A stretch of 39,729 nucleotides of DNA, taken from Kluyvera cryocrescens NBRC 102467. Lineage in GTDB: Bacteria > Pseudomonadota > Gammaproteobacteria > Enterobacterales > Enterobacteriaceae. The stretch is from the NCBI RefSeq assembly GCF_001571285.1, contig NZ_BCTM01000036.1, positions 1-39,729 of the forward strand, given 5' to 3'. Under the pieces are notes generated by a model. The model was not told the origin of the DNA. It was given only the letters and a program-made list of their open reading frames with translations, and did no database searches. The translations under genes were made by a program, and so were the position numbers. Shown piece after piece: positions 16,384 to 24,674 of this stretch. Each line of letters opens with the position of its first letter. Position 1 is the stretch's first letter.

Positions 16384-17657
16384 TACGCATTTCCCTCACT
16401 GACAATTCGGTTCACCAGGCGCCCTACGCCCTCCACTTCCACCACCACTTCATCATCCGGTACCACGTCGGACAGCCCTTTCGGCGTGCCGGTGGCAATC
16501 ATGTCGCCCGGTTGCAGCGTCATAAACTCGCTGAGGTAGGCGATTAAAAATGGAATGCTAAAAATCAGATCGGCGGTAGTGCCCTGCTGGCGCAGTTCGC
16601 CGTTGACGAAGGTACGCAGCGCCAGATTGTGCGGGTCAGGAATCGCCTCCTTCGGCACCACATCAGGGGAAATTGGCGTCAGGCCGTCGCGGCTTTTCAC
16701 CCGCAGATTCGGGCGGTAGTAGTTTTCAAGATAATCGCGGATAGCGTAGTCGTTACACACCGTGTAGCCCGCCACATAGTCCATGGCCTGTGCTTCACTG
16801 ACCTTACGCGCGGTTTTGCCGATGACCACCACCAGCTCCGCTTCGTAGTGCATGTACTCAACGTTGTTTGGGCGTACCGACGTTTGTCCATCACCGGTCA
16901 CCGTGTTGGGGGCTTTGATAAACACCAGCGGCTCTTCCGGCGGCTTAAACTCCAGCTCGCTGGCGTGATCGGCATAGTTGAGTCCGAGGGCAAACAGCGT
17001 GTCGTGACGCTGCGGATGCGCAACGGCCGCGGTTCCACTGTCAACGATAGTCGGGTTTTCCAGCGCGGGGAAACCGTCCGCCAGCACCCGCACGTGGTCG
17101 CCAGGCTTGAGCGCTACGCGGGCCTGCGGCGTTCCCAGCAAAATGACGTCGCCGGGGGTCAACGTGGCGAATTCGCTTAACGCGCTCAGCAGTTCGGCGG
17201 CGCTGCGCTGCAGATCGGCGGTGCTCCAGCGGTCAACGTCACGGCCGTTGATTTGGGTCGTAATGGTCAGGTTATCGACGTTCTCGATAGCCACTGTTTC
17301 CCCCAATGGACAAAAGCCGTCGCGGCATTTGGCCTTGATGGCCGGGCGATAAAAGCTCTCCTCCGCCAGGCTCACTTCGTTGGCCAGCGCATAGCCGGCG
17401 ATATAGTGTGACGCATTTTCAACCGTCACCTTAGACGCCGTTTTGCCTACCACCAGTGCCACGGTCGCACCGCTGTATACCGTTTCCCCCTGCGGCAGCG
17501 GGATAGGCTCGCCGCCGCCAATCACGGTGTTATGCGGTTTGATAAACCACACCGCCGTTTTGGGCGGCGTCTTATAGGGGCCCTGCTCAAACGCCTCGCG
17601 CCAGGCATCAAGCTGGCTGCGATGGTTGAGCGCCACGGCGAAAACGGTACCTTTCAT
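16383..17657 (-). CDS. hpaG: bifunctional decarboxylase/isomerase HpaG
   Basis: HpaG (HpcE) decarboxylates 5-oxopent-3-ene-1,2,5-tricarboxylate and isomerises the product to 2-oxohept-4-ene-1,7-dioate. The 424-residue protein is an internal duplication of the fumarylacetoacetate hydrolase fold: an N-terminal half (about 1-200) and a C-terminal half (about 210-420). The second half carries the metal-binding pattern HYEAELVVVIGK and the family signature KSRDGLTPISP. It is the first gene of the leftward operon. The 261-bp gap to divergent hpaR contains the operators listed separately. Confidence 0.97.
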   Translation of the reverse strand: MKGTVFAVALNHRSQLDAWREAFEQGPYKTPPKTAVWFIKPHNTVIGGGEPIPLPQGETVYSGATVALVVGKTASKVTVENASHYIAGYALANEVSLAEESFYRPAIKAKCRDGFCPLGETVAIENVDNLTITTQINGRDVDRWSTADLQRSAAELLSALSEFATLTPGDVILLGTPQARVALKPGDHVRVLADGFPALENPTIVDSGTAAVAHPQRHDTLFALGLNYADHASELEFKPPEEPLVFIKAPNTVTGDGQTSVRPNNVEYMHYEAELVVVIGKTARKVSEAQAMDYVAGYTVCNDYAIRDYLENYYRPNLRVKSRDGLTPISPDVVPKEAIPDPHNLALRTFVNGELRQQGTTADLIFSIPFLIAYLSEFMTLQPGDMIATGTPKGLSDVVPDDEVVVEVEGVGRLVNRIVSEGNA

Positions 17658-17682
17658 GAACAGCTCCTTAGCGAAAACTTTT

Positions 17683-17700
17683 TCATTAACATATTAATGA
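17683..17700. promoter_or_regulatory. candidate HpaR operator near the hpaG start
   Basis: An 18-bp perfect palindrome, TCATTAACATATTAATGA, lies 26 bp upstream of hpaG, where a MarR-type repressor would block the start of transcription. A near copy lies at 17884-17900 beside hpaR. HpaR is known in E. coli to bind two sites between hpaR and hpaG. Confidence 0.6.
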
Positions 17701-17748
17701 TCTGTTTTATGCCTCAGCTGGTTATTTAGCAAACACAAGTCAATTATT

Positions 17749-17764
17749 TGTGATCAAAATAACA
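17749..17764. promoter_or_regulatory. candidate CRP site of the hpaG promoter
   Basis: TGTGA, six bases, then TAACA matches the CRP consensus TGTGA-N6-TCACA at nine of ten positions. Its centre is about 65 bp upstream of the palindrome at 17683-17700. If transcription starts within that palindrome, the spacing fits a class I CRP site. CRP control of this promoter is known in E. coli. Confidence 0.5.
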
Positions 17765-17793
17765 ATAATTTTACACATCGTTAAATTAACCAA

Positions 17794-17810
17794 TAACTAT
17801 CAAATAGTTA
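17794..17810. promoter_or_regulatory. AT-rich palindrome in the hpaG-hpaR gap
   Basis: TAACTAT, CAA, ATAGTTA form a perfect 17-bp inverted repeat midway between the two genes. Its sequence differs from the two candidate HpaR sites, so it may bind another factor or be fortuitous in AT-rich DNA. Confidence 0.35.
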
Positions 17811-17883
17811 ATTACAATCAAACAAGTTAACCATCGGTTTCATGAAAAATTGACTGTCGATAAAAACAACATTGTTATATTGT

Positions 17884-17900
17884 TCATATATTAATAATGA
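17884..17900. promoter_or_regulatory. candidate second HpaR operator near the hpaR start
   Basis: TCATATATTAATAATGA shares both ends and the TTAAT core with the palindrome at 17683-17700. It lies 18 bp upstream of hpaR, fitting autoregulation. Confidence 0.45.
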
Positions 17901-17918
17901 GAGGTATGCGGAGGCATA

Positions 17919-18332
17919 ATGCATGATTCTTTAACCATCGCGCTGATGCAGGCGCGCGAGGTGGCGATGACCTACTTCCGCCCAATAGTGAAGCAGCACA
18001 ATCTGACCGAGCAGCAATGGCGCATCGTTCGCGTCCTGGTCGAGACCCCGTCAATGGACTTTCATGAACTGGCCGCCGCCACCTGTATTTTGCGTCCCAG
18101 CCTGACCGGCATTTTGACCCGCATGGAGCGCGACGGCCTGGTGCTGCGCTTAAAGCCGGTTAACGATCAGCGCAAGCTGTACGTGTCGTTGACCAAAGAG
18201 GGATACGCGCTGTATGAGCGCGCGCAGGCAAAAGTCGAAGAGGCTTATCAGCAGATTGAGCAGCGATTTACGCCGGAGAAAATGCAGCAGCTCACGGCGC
18301 TGCTTCATGAGTTTATAAAGCTAGAAAAGTAA
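17919..18332 (+). CDS. hpaR: MarR-family repressor of the hpa operon, HpaR
   Basis: HpaR represses hpaGEDFHI until a pathway compound binds. The protein has 137 residues with the winged-helix core about 25-105 (LTEQQWRIVRVL, LAAATCILRPSLTGILTRMERDGLV, then the wing NDQRKLYVSLTKEG). E. coli HpaR is about ten residues longer at the C-terminus; here it ends FIKLEK. The start has GGAGG four bases upstream. It is divergent from hpaG, as in E. coli. Confidence 0.96.
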   Translation: MHDSLTIALMQAREVAMTYFRPIVKQHNLTEQQWRIVRVLVETPSMDFHELAAATCILRPSLTGILTRMERDGLVLRLKPVNDQRKLYVSLTKEGYALYERAQAKVEEAYQQIEQRFTPEKMQQLTALLHEFIKLEK

Positions 18333-18349
18333 TTATATCATCACCTTAA

Positions 18350-18377
18350 CGGCATCACTTTTATCCGTGTGATGCCG
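18350..18377 (+). terminator. probable terminator of hpaR
   Basis: A 9-bp stem (CGGCATCAC with GTGATGCCG) and a 10-nt loop lie 18 bp after the hpaR stop. There is no long T run after the stem, so it may only be a partial terminator. Confidence 0.5.
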
Positions 18378-18517
18378 CCACCCTATTCATGCCCCTAAAA
18401 TCCCCCTCGCGACCGCGGATGGCCTTTTTCGCTCCGGCGCGTCTTTCTTCTGTACCCGCTGAAACCGGTTTTATCCCGCGACAAATCCAAGAGAGATCAC
18501 ACTTCTTTACATCTCGC

Positions 18518-18545
18518 TTTGCCTTTCGCTATGTGTTTCTATAAA
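18518..18545 (+). promoter_or_regulatory. predicted promoter of the MFS transporter gene
   Basis: TTTGCC and TATAAA lie 16 bp apart, upstream of the transporter start at 18613. The -10 falls inside the 21-bp palindrome at 18533-18553, so a protein bound there would block RNA polymerase. Confidence 0.45.
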
Positions 18546-18553
18546 AGAAACAC
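18533..18553. promoter_or_regulatory. 21-bp perfect palindrome, candidate IclR-family operator
   Basis: The half-sites GTGTTTCT and AGAAACAC are perfectly inverted around ATAAA. IclR-family operators such as that of KdgR have the same GTTTC/GAAAC style. An IclR-family gene lies 1.4 kb downstream, at the other end of the transporter gene, and is the obvious candidate binder. Confidence 0.6.
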
Positions 18554-18612
18554 TAACAGCAATGATAATACACCTCGTACCCTTAAAAACTTAAAACGAT
18601 GAGAACACCTCT

Positions 18613-19944
18613 ATGTCAGAACAACCGATAACAGGATCTGCCGCCCGTTCGACCGGACGGGTACGCTTCTTTGTGCTAGGCCTGGTGTTTATTAATATTA
18701 TTATCAACTACATGGACCGAACTAACCTCTCGGTGGCGGCCACCCAAATGTCCGGTGAACTGCAATTCACGCCGCTGCAAATGGGGCTTATCTTTTCGGC
18801 ATTCGGCTGGATCTACGCGGCATTACAGATCCCCGGCGGCTTTTTGATCGACCGCTTAGGCTCTCGTCTGGTGTACGGCGTGGGGCTGTTTATCTGGTCA
18901 CTGATCACCGCGCTGCACGCAGTGGCCAACAGCTTTGGCGCGCTGGTGGGGCTGCGTCTGGGCGTCGGTGCCTTTGAAGCACCGGTGATGCCGTCAAACA
19001 ACCGGGTGATCTCCAGTTGGTTCCCGGAGCAAGAGCGAGCGACGGCGATTGGAATTTACTCCTCGGCGCAGTTTGTCGGTATGGCGTTGATGACCCCGGT
19101 GCTGTTCCACGTACAGGATCTGTTTGGCTGGCGCGGGCTGTTTCTGATTACCGGCGTTGCCGGGATGCTGTGGGGCGTGCTGTGGTACTGCATGTATCGC
19201 GATCCGTTGGATCACAAAACGGTCTCCAAAGCAGAACTCGATCATCTGCGTAAAGGCGGCGCGGTGATGGAAAGCCGCGAGAGCGCGGCAAAACGTCCGT
19301 TCAGTTGGCAGGATCTGGGGCTGATGTTCAAAAGCCGTAAGCTGATTGGCATCTACTTCGGCCAGTTCACCATCTCTGCCACCTTCTGGTTCTTCCTGAC
19401 CTGGTTCCCAACTTACCTGGTGCAGTATCGCCATATGGATTTTATTAAATCCGGCTACGTGGCTTCCGTCCCTTATCTGGCGGCATTTATTGGCGTACTG
19501 CTGGCAGGATTTGTTTCCGATCGCCTGATTCGTCGCGGCGTTTCTACCAGCTTTGCGCGCAAAGCCCCTGTCGTTCTCGGCATGGCGCTGACGCTGTTTA
19601 TCCTCGGCGCTAACTACACCGACAACCCGACGCTGATCATTCTGTTTATGTCCATCGCCTTCTTCGGCAACGGCCTGGCCACCATTACTTGGGTGTTCGT
19701 GACCGCGCTGGCACCTCGCCATCTGATCGGGCTTGCCGGCGGCGTTTTCAACTTCACCGGCGCGCTGTCATCCATCGTGGTGCCGATTGCCATTGGCGCG
19801 CTGATCGATGGACACAACTTCGCTCCAGCGCTTGCCTTTATCGCCGTGCTGGCCTGTTTAGGGATCTGTTCTTACCTGTTTGTGGTCGGGAAGATTGACC
19901 TCGACGACGAAAAAGCTACGCCGTCAGCAGGCCGCAAAGCGTGA
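18613..19944 (+). CDS. MFS transporter, anion:cation symporter family
   Basis: This is an inner-membrane transporter of 443 residues with twelve predicted segments. It belongs by eye to the anion:cation symporter group that takes up sugar acids such as glucarate, galactonate and hexuronates. Marks are INYMDRTNLSVAA in the first helix, FLIDRLGSR (motif A) after helix 2, and SSWFPEQERATAIGIYSS in the helix 4-5 region. The substrate is not readable from the sequence. Together with the IclR regulator and FAD-dependent oxidoreductase next to it, it probably imports an organic acid or glycoside that the oxidoreductase processes. Its 3' end overlaps the convergent IclR gene by 29 bp. Confidence 0.85.
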   Translation: MSEQPITGSAARSTGRVRFFVLGLVFINIIINYMDRTNLSVAATQMSGELQFTPLQMGLIFSAFGWIYAALQIPGGFLIDRLGSRLVYGVGLFIWSLITALHAVANSFGALVGLRLGVGAFEAPVMPSNNRVISSWFPEQERATAIGIYSSAQFVGMALMTPVLFHVQDLFGWRGLFLITGVAGMLWGVLWYCMYRDPLDHKTVSKAELDHLRKGGAVMESRESAAKRPFSWQDLGLMFKSRKLIGIYFGQFTISATFWFFLTWFPTYLVQYRHMDFIKSGYVASVPYLAAFIGVLLAGFVSDRLIRRGVSTSFARKAPVVLGMALTLFILGANYTDNPTLIILFMSIAFFGNGLATITWVFVTALAPRHLIGLAGGVFNFTGALSSIVVPIAIGALIDGHNFAPALAFIAVLACLGICSYLFVVGKIDLDDEKATPSAGRKA

Positions 19945-20608
19945 CAAGCTCTGCCTGGCGGGCTGCCGTTTGTTCCGGGGTGTACTCGTACATCCCAGCG
20001 AAGGCCAGCGCCGCTTTATGCGAACCGAACTGGATCGGCTGGGCTATCGACAGTTCACCGTCGTCGTGCGGCCAGACTACCTGCCCGCGTTCACGCTGCT
20101 GCTGAAGATACGGGGCGATAGCCGCCATCTCTTCAGCGCTAAAACGCGCAGCGAGCACGGCATCATCTTCAGCCGCCAGCAGAGCAATACCGATGACCGA
20201 CTGGCAGGCCGGCATCATGTGGAATCCCGCTAACGCCTGGCTGATATGGCTGCCGGGCTGGGAGTGGAAGATATAGATGACCTGGTCCTCCCACAGCACG
20301 CCCATCGCCACCACGATATCTTTTGGCGCGTGGGTTTCGAGCAGCGGCAGGGCTTTTGAAAACAGCGTTGAGCCGCGGATAGCCTGCGCGGCCAGCGCAT
20401 GAATACCCGGTCCCGGCAGATAGCGTCGCTGCTCATCCTGGGTGGTAAGACCGATCGCCGCCATGGTCATCAGCAGTCGATTGACGCGGGTGGCATTGGT
20501 GCCCATCAGGCGGGCCAGTTCGCGACAACCGATAGCCCGATCGCTGGATACCAGATACTGCAAGCAGCGAATACCGTCGATAAGGCTTTGATTAGGTTGA
20601 GACGACAT
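19916..20608 (-). CDS. IclR-family transcriptional regulator
   Basis: The protein has 230 residues: an N-terminal winged helix-turn-helix (about 5-65; SDRAIGCRELARLMGTNATRVNRLLMTM) and a C-terminal effector-binding domain (about 80-228) with the family's conserved stretch around MPACQSVIGIALLAAE. It is slightly shorter than typical family members (about 250-270). It is convergent with the MFS gene (29-bp antisense overlap of their 3' ends) and divergent from the FAD oxidoreductase gene 62 bp away, so it probably controls both. A palindrome at the MFS promoter is the candidate target; no similar palindrome is visible in the 62-bp gap. Confidence 0.88.
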   Translation of the reverse strand: MSSQPNQSLIDGIRCLQYLVSSDRAIGCRELARLMGTNATRVNRLLMTMAAIGLTTQDEQRRYLPGPGIHALAAQAIRGSTLFSKALPLLETHAPKDIVVAMGVLWEDQVIYIFHSQPGSHISQALAGFHMMPACQSVIGIALLAAEDDAVLAARFSAEEMAAIAPYLQQQRERGQVVWPHDDGELSIAQPIQFGSHKAALAFAGMYEYTPEQTAARQAELVTLCGLLTA

Positions 20609-20670
20609 GGCGGGACCCCGTTTTTTTGAAGACTATTATTTTATCGCCAGAAAGGCAGGAATTACAATTT

Positions 20671-22929
20671 ATGCAAATTTTTCAGCAAACCCACGAACGT
20701 GATTTTCCCCATCAGAACCTGACGACCGATCTGCTGGTTGCCGGCGGTGGCCTGGCCGGGTTATGCGCCGCGCTTGCCGCTGCGCGCGATGGTTTGCAGG
20801 TTGTCCTCGTACAGGATCGCCCGGTACTCGGCGGCAACGCCTCAAGCGAAGTGCGCCTGTGGGCCAACGGTGCCACCTCGCACATGGGCAACAATAACCG
20901 CTGGTCGCGTGAAGGCGGCATCATGGGCGAAATTCTCGAAGAGAACCTGTGGCGCAATAAAGAAGGTAATCCGATGATGTTCGACCTGCTGCTGCTGGAT
21001 CTGGCACAGCGCGAAAAGAACCTCACCTTGTTGCTCAACACCGCTATCTACGCGGTGAAGCGTGAAGGCCAGCGCATTACCGAAGCCACCGGTTTTAACC
21101 CGGTCAACGAAACCTTCTACCATATTCAGGCCGCACAGTTCTGCGATGCCACGGGTGACGGCGTGCTCGGCCATCTTGCCGGAGCAGAGTACCGCATCGG
21201 CGCCGAAGATGCTGAAGAGTTGGGGGAGAAAATGGCGCCGGGCGATAACTTTGGCCATAAGCTCGGCCACTCGATCTACTTCTATACACGCAAAGTCAGT
21301 GAGCCAGTGAAGTTTGTAGCCCCCTCTTTCGGACTGCAGAATATTGAAGAGATCCCACGCTATAAGCGCCTGACCTCTACCCTCAACGGCTGCGATCTGT
21401 GGTGGCTGGAATGGGGCGGCCGCCTCGATACCATTCACGACAGCGAGCAGATCAAATGGGAGCTGTGGAAAATCGTCTGGGGCGTATGGAACTACATCAA
21501 AAACTCCGGCGAATTCCCGGAGGCGGATAATCTGACCATCGAGTGGGTCGGCGCTATCCCTGGCAAACGCGAAAGCCGTCGCTTTATCGGCGATCACCTG
21601 CTGTGCCAGCAGGACATCATGGAGCAGCGCGACCACTACGATGCGGTTGGCTACGGCGGCTGGTCCATTGACCTGCACCCGGCCGACGGCGTCTACAGCA
21701 GCCACGACGGCTGTCGTCAGTTCCACAGCAAAGGCACCTATACCATTCCGTACCGTAGCCTTTACAGCCGCTCGCTGGATAACCTGTTCCTGACCGGCCG
21801 CTTGATCTCCGCCTCGCACGTCGCCTTTGGCAGCGCCCGCGTCATGTGTACCTGCGGTCTGCTCGGCGAAGTGGTCGGTCGCGCCGCCGCGCTGTGCCAG
21901 ACGCTTCAACTCAATGCACCGCAGTTAGCGGAAGGCAAACATATTGGTAAGTTGCAGCAGCACCTTCAGCACACCGGCTGCTACATTCCGCGCCAGTTCC
22001 TGCAGGATCCGGCGCGCGGCGCGCAGGTTACGGCCAGCAGTGAAATGCAGCTCACCACGCTCGCGGCCAACGGCCAGTGGATGGCGCTCGAAGAGCGTAT
22101 GGCACTGCTGCTGCCGGTAAAAGCCGGTGAATCGCTACCGGAAATGCGCTTTACCCTGCGTTCCGCCACGGCTCAACCTTTAAAAATCAGCCTTTTAGGC
22201 AGTCAAAAGGTCGCTAACTATTGCGCCGATATGCTGTTGGATGAGCGTGCATTAACGGTTGAACAAGCCGGCGAATATCGCGTGGCATTTGACTGGCGAA
22301 GCGACGCCGACCGCTACCTGTTCATCGTTTTTGAAAGCAACAGCAGCGTGGAAATTGCCTTAACCAGCCTTGAGCTGCCGGGCGTAATGACGGTGTTTAA
22401 CAGCCAGAATGCCCGCGTGGCGAAACATCCACGACAGATTGTTGACGGTGATTTTGGTGCGGAAGAGTTTGATTTTTGGGTGCCGCGCCGCCGTCCGCAT
22501 CAGGTGATGCCGGCGGTCCACTTCGCCACCCCGCTGCGCTGCTATGACGTGCAAAATCTGCTCAACGGCCGCCTGCGCCCGGAACAGCAGATTAACGGCT
22601 GGGCGCCGGCGCTCGACGATGCGAAACCAGAGTTAACGTGGCAATGGGATGCGCCGCAGACCGTCCAGTCGCTGACGCTGGTGTTTGATAATGATTTTGA
22701 TAACGCGATGGAAACCGTGCAGATGGGCCACTATGCCGCGGTGACGCCGCACTGTACCACCCACTACCGCTTATGGGCCGATGATGAGCTGCTCGCCGAG
22801 GTCAGCGACAACCGTCACGCCGTGTGTCAGCACACGCTGGAAGCCCCGCGTAGCGTGTCGAAAATTCGCCTCGAACTGGTTAAATCAGCGGGCGCGCTGC
22901 CGGCGGTATACGCCCTAAACGTAAAGTAA
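20671..22929 (+). CDS. large FAD-dependent oxidoreductase, substrate unknown
   Basis: The protein has 752 residues from the ATG at 20671; an earlier in-frame TTG at 20626 lacks support, whereas GGCAGGA lies upstream of the ATG. The N-terminal half holds an FAD-binding Rossmann fold with the dinucleotide motif GGGLAG (residues 25-30), then PVLGGNASSEVRLW typical of the FAD_oxidored family (Pfam PF12831, assigned by eye). The motif LTGRLISASHVAFGSARVM marks the end of the FAD domain. From about 480 onward the sequence looks like beta-sandwich domains, so a carbohydrate or polymer contact is possible. There is no signal peptide, so the enzyme is cytosolic. Neighbours (sugar-acid-type transporter, IclR regulator) suggest a catabolic role. 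I cannot name the reaction. Confidence 0.85.
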   Translation: MQIFQQTHERDFPHQNLTTDLLVAGGGLAGLCAALAAARDGLQVVLVQDRPVLGGNASSEVRLWANGATSHMGNNNRWSREGGIMGEILEENLWRNKEGNPMMFDLLLLDLAQREKNLTLLLNTAIYAVKREGQRITEATGFNPVNETFYHIQAAQFCDATGDGVLGHLAGAEYRIGAEDAEELGEKMAPGDNFGHKLGHSIYFYTRKVSEPVKFVAPSFGLQNIEEIPRYKRLTSTLNGCDLWWLEWGGRLDTIHDSEQIKWELWKIVWGVWNYIKNSGEFPEADNLTIEWVGAIPGKRESRRFIGDHLLCQQDIMEQRDHYDAVGYGGWSIDLHPADGVYSSHDGCRQFHSKGTYTIPYRSLYSRSLDNLFLTGRLISASHVAFGSARVMCTCGLLGEVVGRAAALCQTLQLNAPQLAEGKHIGKLQQHLQHTGCYIPRQFLQDPARGAQVTASSEMQLTTLAANGQWMALEERMALLLPVKAGESLPEMRFTLRSATAQPLKISLLGSQKVANYCADMLLDERALTVEQAGEYRVAFDWRSDADRYLFIVFESNSSVEIALTSLELPGVMTVFNSQNARVAKHPRQIVDGDFGAEEFDFWVPRRRPHQVMPAVHFATPLRCYDVQNLLNGRLRPEQQINGWAPALDDAKPELTWQWDAPQTVQSLTLVFDNDFDNAMETVQMGHYAAVTPHCTTHYRLWADDELLAEVSDNRHAVCQHTLEAPRSVSKIRLELVKSAGALPAVYALNVK

Positions 22930-22936
22930 GCGACAA

Positions 22937-22966
22937 CGGGTATGCGGGAATTCCCCCGCATACCCG
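22937..22966. terminator. bidirectional terminator between FAD oxidoreductase and SDR genes
   Basis: A 12-bp perfect stem (CGGGTATGCGGG with CCCGCATACCCG) around AATTCC lies in the 78-bp gap between two convergent genes. It can serve both strands, although the T runs are short. Confidence 0.65.
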
Positions 22967-23007
22967 CCGAAACCTTTTGCGTCGGGGCGCACCGGCGCAA
23001 ATGGTCC

Positions 23008-23742
23008 TTATGCCCCCTGGCGGGTCGCGGCCAGCACAATCTCACGAATACAGACGTACTGCGGCTGGGAATAGGCGTACTCAATCGCGTGCGCCACGTC
23101 TTCCGGGCTTAACACTTTACCGCCCATATCCTGCTTCCATTCCTGATAACCGGCTTTGATATCATCGCTGGTGGTGTGGCTCAGCAGTTCGGTTTCCACG
23201 GCACCCGGTGCAATCACCACTACGCGCACGTTGTGCGGCGACAGCTCTTCACGCAGGTTTTCTGACAAACCATGGACCGCAAACTTGGTGCCAACATACA
23301 CCACGTGATTCGGGAAGGTTTTCCGCCCGGCGATGGAGCTGATGTTGATGATGGTGCCTGCTTTACGCGCGATCATCCCTTTAGTGACCGCGTGAACGCC
23401 GTTCAGCAGGCCTTTGACGTTGACGTCGAGCATCTGCTCCCATTCGTCCGGGTTCTGATCGTCAATGTTGCCCAGCAGCATCACCCCGGCGTTGTTCACC
23501 ATCGCATCCACTGGCCCAAACTGCTGTTCGGCTTCAGTAATCGCGGCGGCAACCGCTTTACGGTCGGTCACATCGACGGCGCGGCACAGGGTACGCGGCA
23601 GATTCAGCGCCGTCATCCGGTCCACACGACGCGCCAGCAGCAGCAGCGCATGGCCGCGTTCAGACAGCAGTTTCGCGGTGGCAAGGCCAATACCAGAGCT
23701 GGCGCCGGTTATCACGACTAACGGTTTGGATGCAGCGTTCAT
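23008..23742 (-). CDS. short-chain dehydrogenase/reductase
   Basis: This is a cytosolic NAD(P)-dependent oxidoreductase of the classical SDR type, 244 residues. The cofactor motif TGASSGIG is at 12-19, NNAG at 83-86, the catalytic Ser in ISSIAG (about 135-136), and Tyr149/Lys153 in YVGTK. ARR after the second strand suggests a preference for NADP. It resembles the broad group that includes serine/3-hydroxy acid dehydrogenases, but the substrate is not readable. It is divergent from the LysR gene 96 bp away, a layout in which the LysR protein usually controls the dehydrogenase. Confidence 0.88.
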   Translation of the reverse strand: MNAASKPLVVITGASSGIGLATAKLLSERGHALLLLARRVDRMTALNLPRTLCRAVDVTDRKAVAAAITEAEQQFGPVDAMVNNAGVMLLGNIDDQNPDEWEQMLDVNVKGLLNGVHAVTKGMIARKAGTIINISSIAGRKTFPNHVVYVGTKFAVHGLSENLREELSPHNVRVVVIAPGAVETELLSHTTSDDIKAGYQEWKQDMGGKVLSPEDVAHAIEYAYSQPQYVCIREIVLAATRQGA

Positions 23743-23838
23743 TGGAATTCCTCATAAATAAAATTGATGGCGCTACTTTAAATCCGATTAGAAATGGTGA
23801 AAAATGGTTTGTTTTTTTCACAGCCATAACAAATTTCT

Positions 23839-24660
23839 ATGGATAAACGACAACTCAGCGCCTTCATCTCCGTATTTGAAGAGCGCAACATTACCCGTGC
23901 CGCTGAACAGTTAAGTCTGACACAGCCTGCGCTTTCTGCCACCGTCAAGGCGCTGGAAGAGGAGCTGGGCACGCAGCTTTTCGTGCGTAAACCGCGCGGC
24001 GTCGAGGTAACGGAAGATGCCCGCGCGCTCTATCCTCACGCCTGCCGGATGATTCAGGATATGGCGACGCTGACCGCACGCTTTCGTAAACGTCACGACA
24101 AAATGCCGCTGACCATCGGTATCGAACAGGATATTGCCTCACTCTGTTTGACCTCTTTGCTACAGCAAATTGGTGAAAAGATGCCGGACACTCTGGTAAC
24201 GCTGGACCCCGGCTGTACGGGCGATATCCGACTTGGCTGTGAAAGCCTGCGCTGCGAAGATGAGCTGTTTATGCCGCTTTACGATGAGCCATACGTGCTG
24301 GCTTATCCATCGGCGCATCCGATTGGAGAACTGGCGGAACTAAATCTGGAATTGCTCTACGGCTATCCGTGGGTGATGTACCCCGCTCACGATTCCCATC
24401 AGCGATTTTTGCCGTTCTACGGGCCATCCGCCGGTGCGCCAAGCGCCAACGCGGGCAGCTTCACCCTGGCATTAGATCTGGTTGAAGGCGGTTTTGGTTT
24501 GGCGATTGCGCCACAATCGCTGGTGGAATCACGCTGCGATTTAGCCTACCGCGCGCTGCCGGGCTACCCGCTGGTGCGCCGTCTGGGCATTTGCTATGCC
24601 ATTCAGGCGACGGAAAATCCTGCCGTACGTCGGCTGCTGGATTGGCTGAATCAGGCCTGA
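23839..24660 (+). CDS. LysR-family transcriptional regulator
   Basis: The protein has 273 residues. The N-terminal winged helix-turn-helix is clear (about 1-60; LSAFISVFEERNITRAAEQLSLTQPALSATVKALEEELGTQLFVR), followed by an effector-binding domain that is somewhat shorter than the usual 200-plus residues. The divergent SDR gene is its likely target; the 96-bp gap between them is AT-rich. The gene ends 14 bp before the dispersed repeat begins, so it marks the left border of the repeat-bracketed region. Confidence 0.9.
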   Translation: MDKRQLSAFISVFEERNITRAAEQLSLTQPALSATVKALEEELGTQLFVRKPRGVEVTEDARALYPHACRMIQDMATLTARFRKRHDKMPLTIGIEQDIASLCLTSLLQQIGEKMPDTLVTLDPGCTGDIRLGCESLRCEDELFMPLYDEPYVLAYPSAHPIGELAELNLELLYGYPWVMYPAHDSHQRFLPFYGPSAGAPSANAGSFTLALDLVEGGFGLAIAPQSLVESRCDLAYRALPGYPLVRRLGICYAIQATENPAVRRLLDWLNQA

Positions 24661-24674
24661 TGGTTAGGCATGTG

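Noticed and set aside
7737-18332. hpa cluster as a novel system
   Set aside because: All eleven genes, their order and the divergent regulator match the well-known 4-hydroxyphenylacetate pathway of E. coli; nothing is missing or rearranged.
20626-20671. Upstream TTG start for the FAD oxidoreductase
   Set aside because: It lies 15 codons before an ATG that has a ribosome site, and the added residues have no family resemblance.
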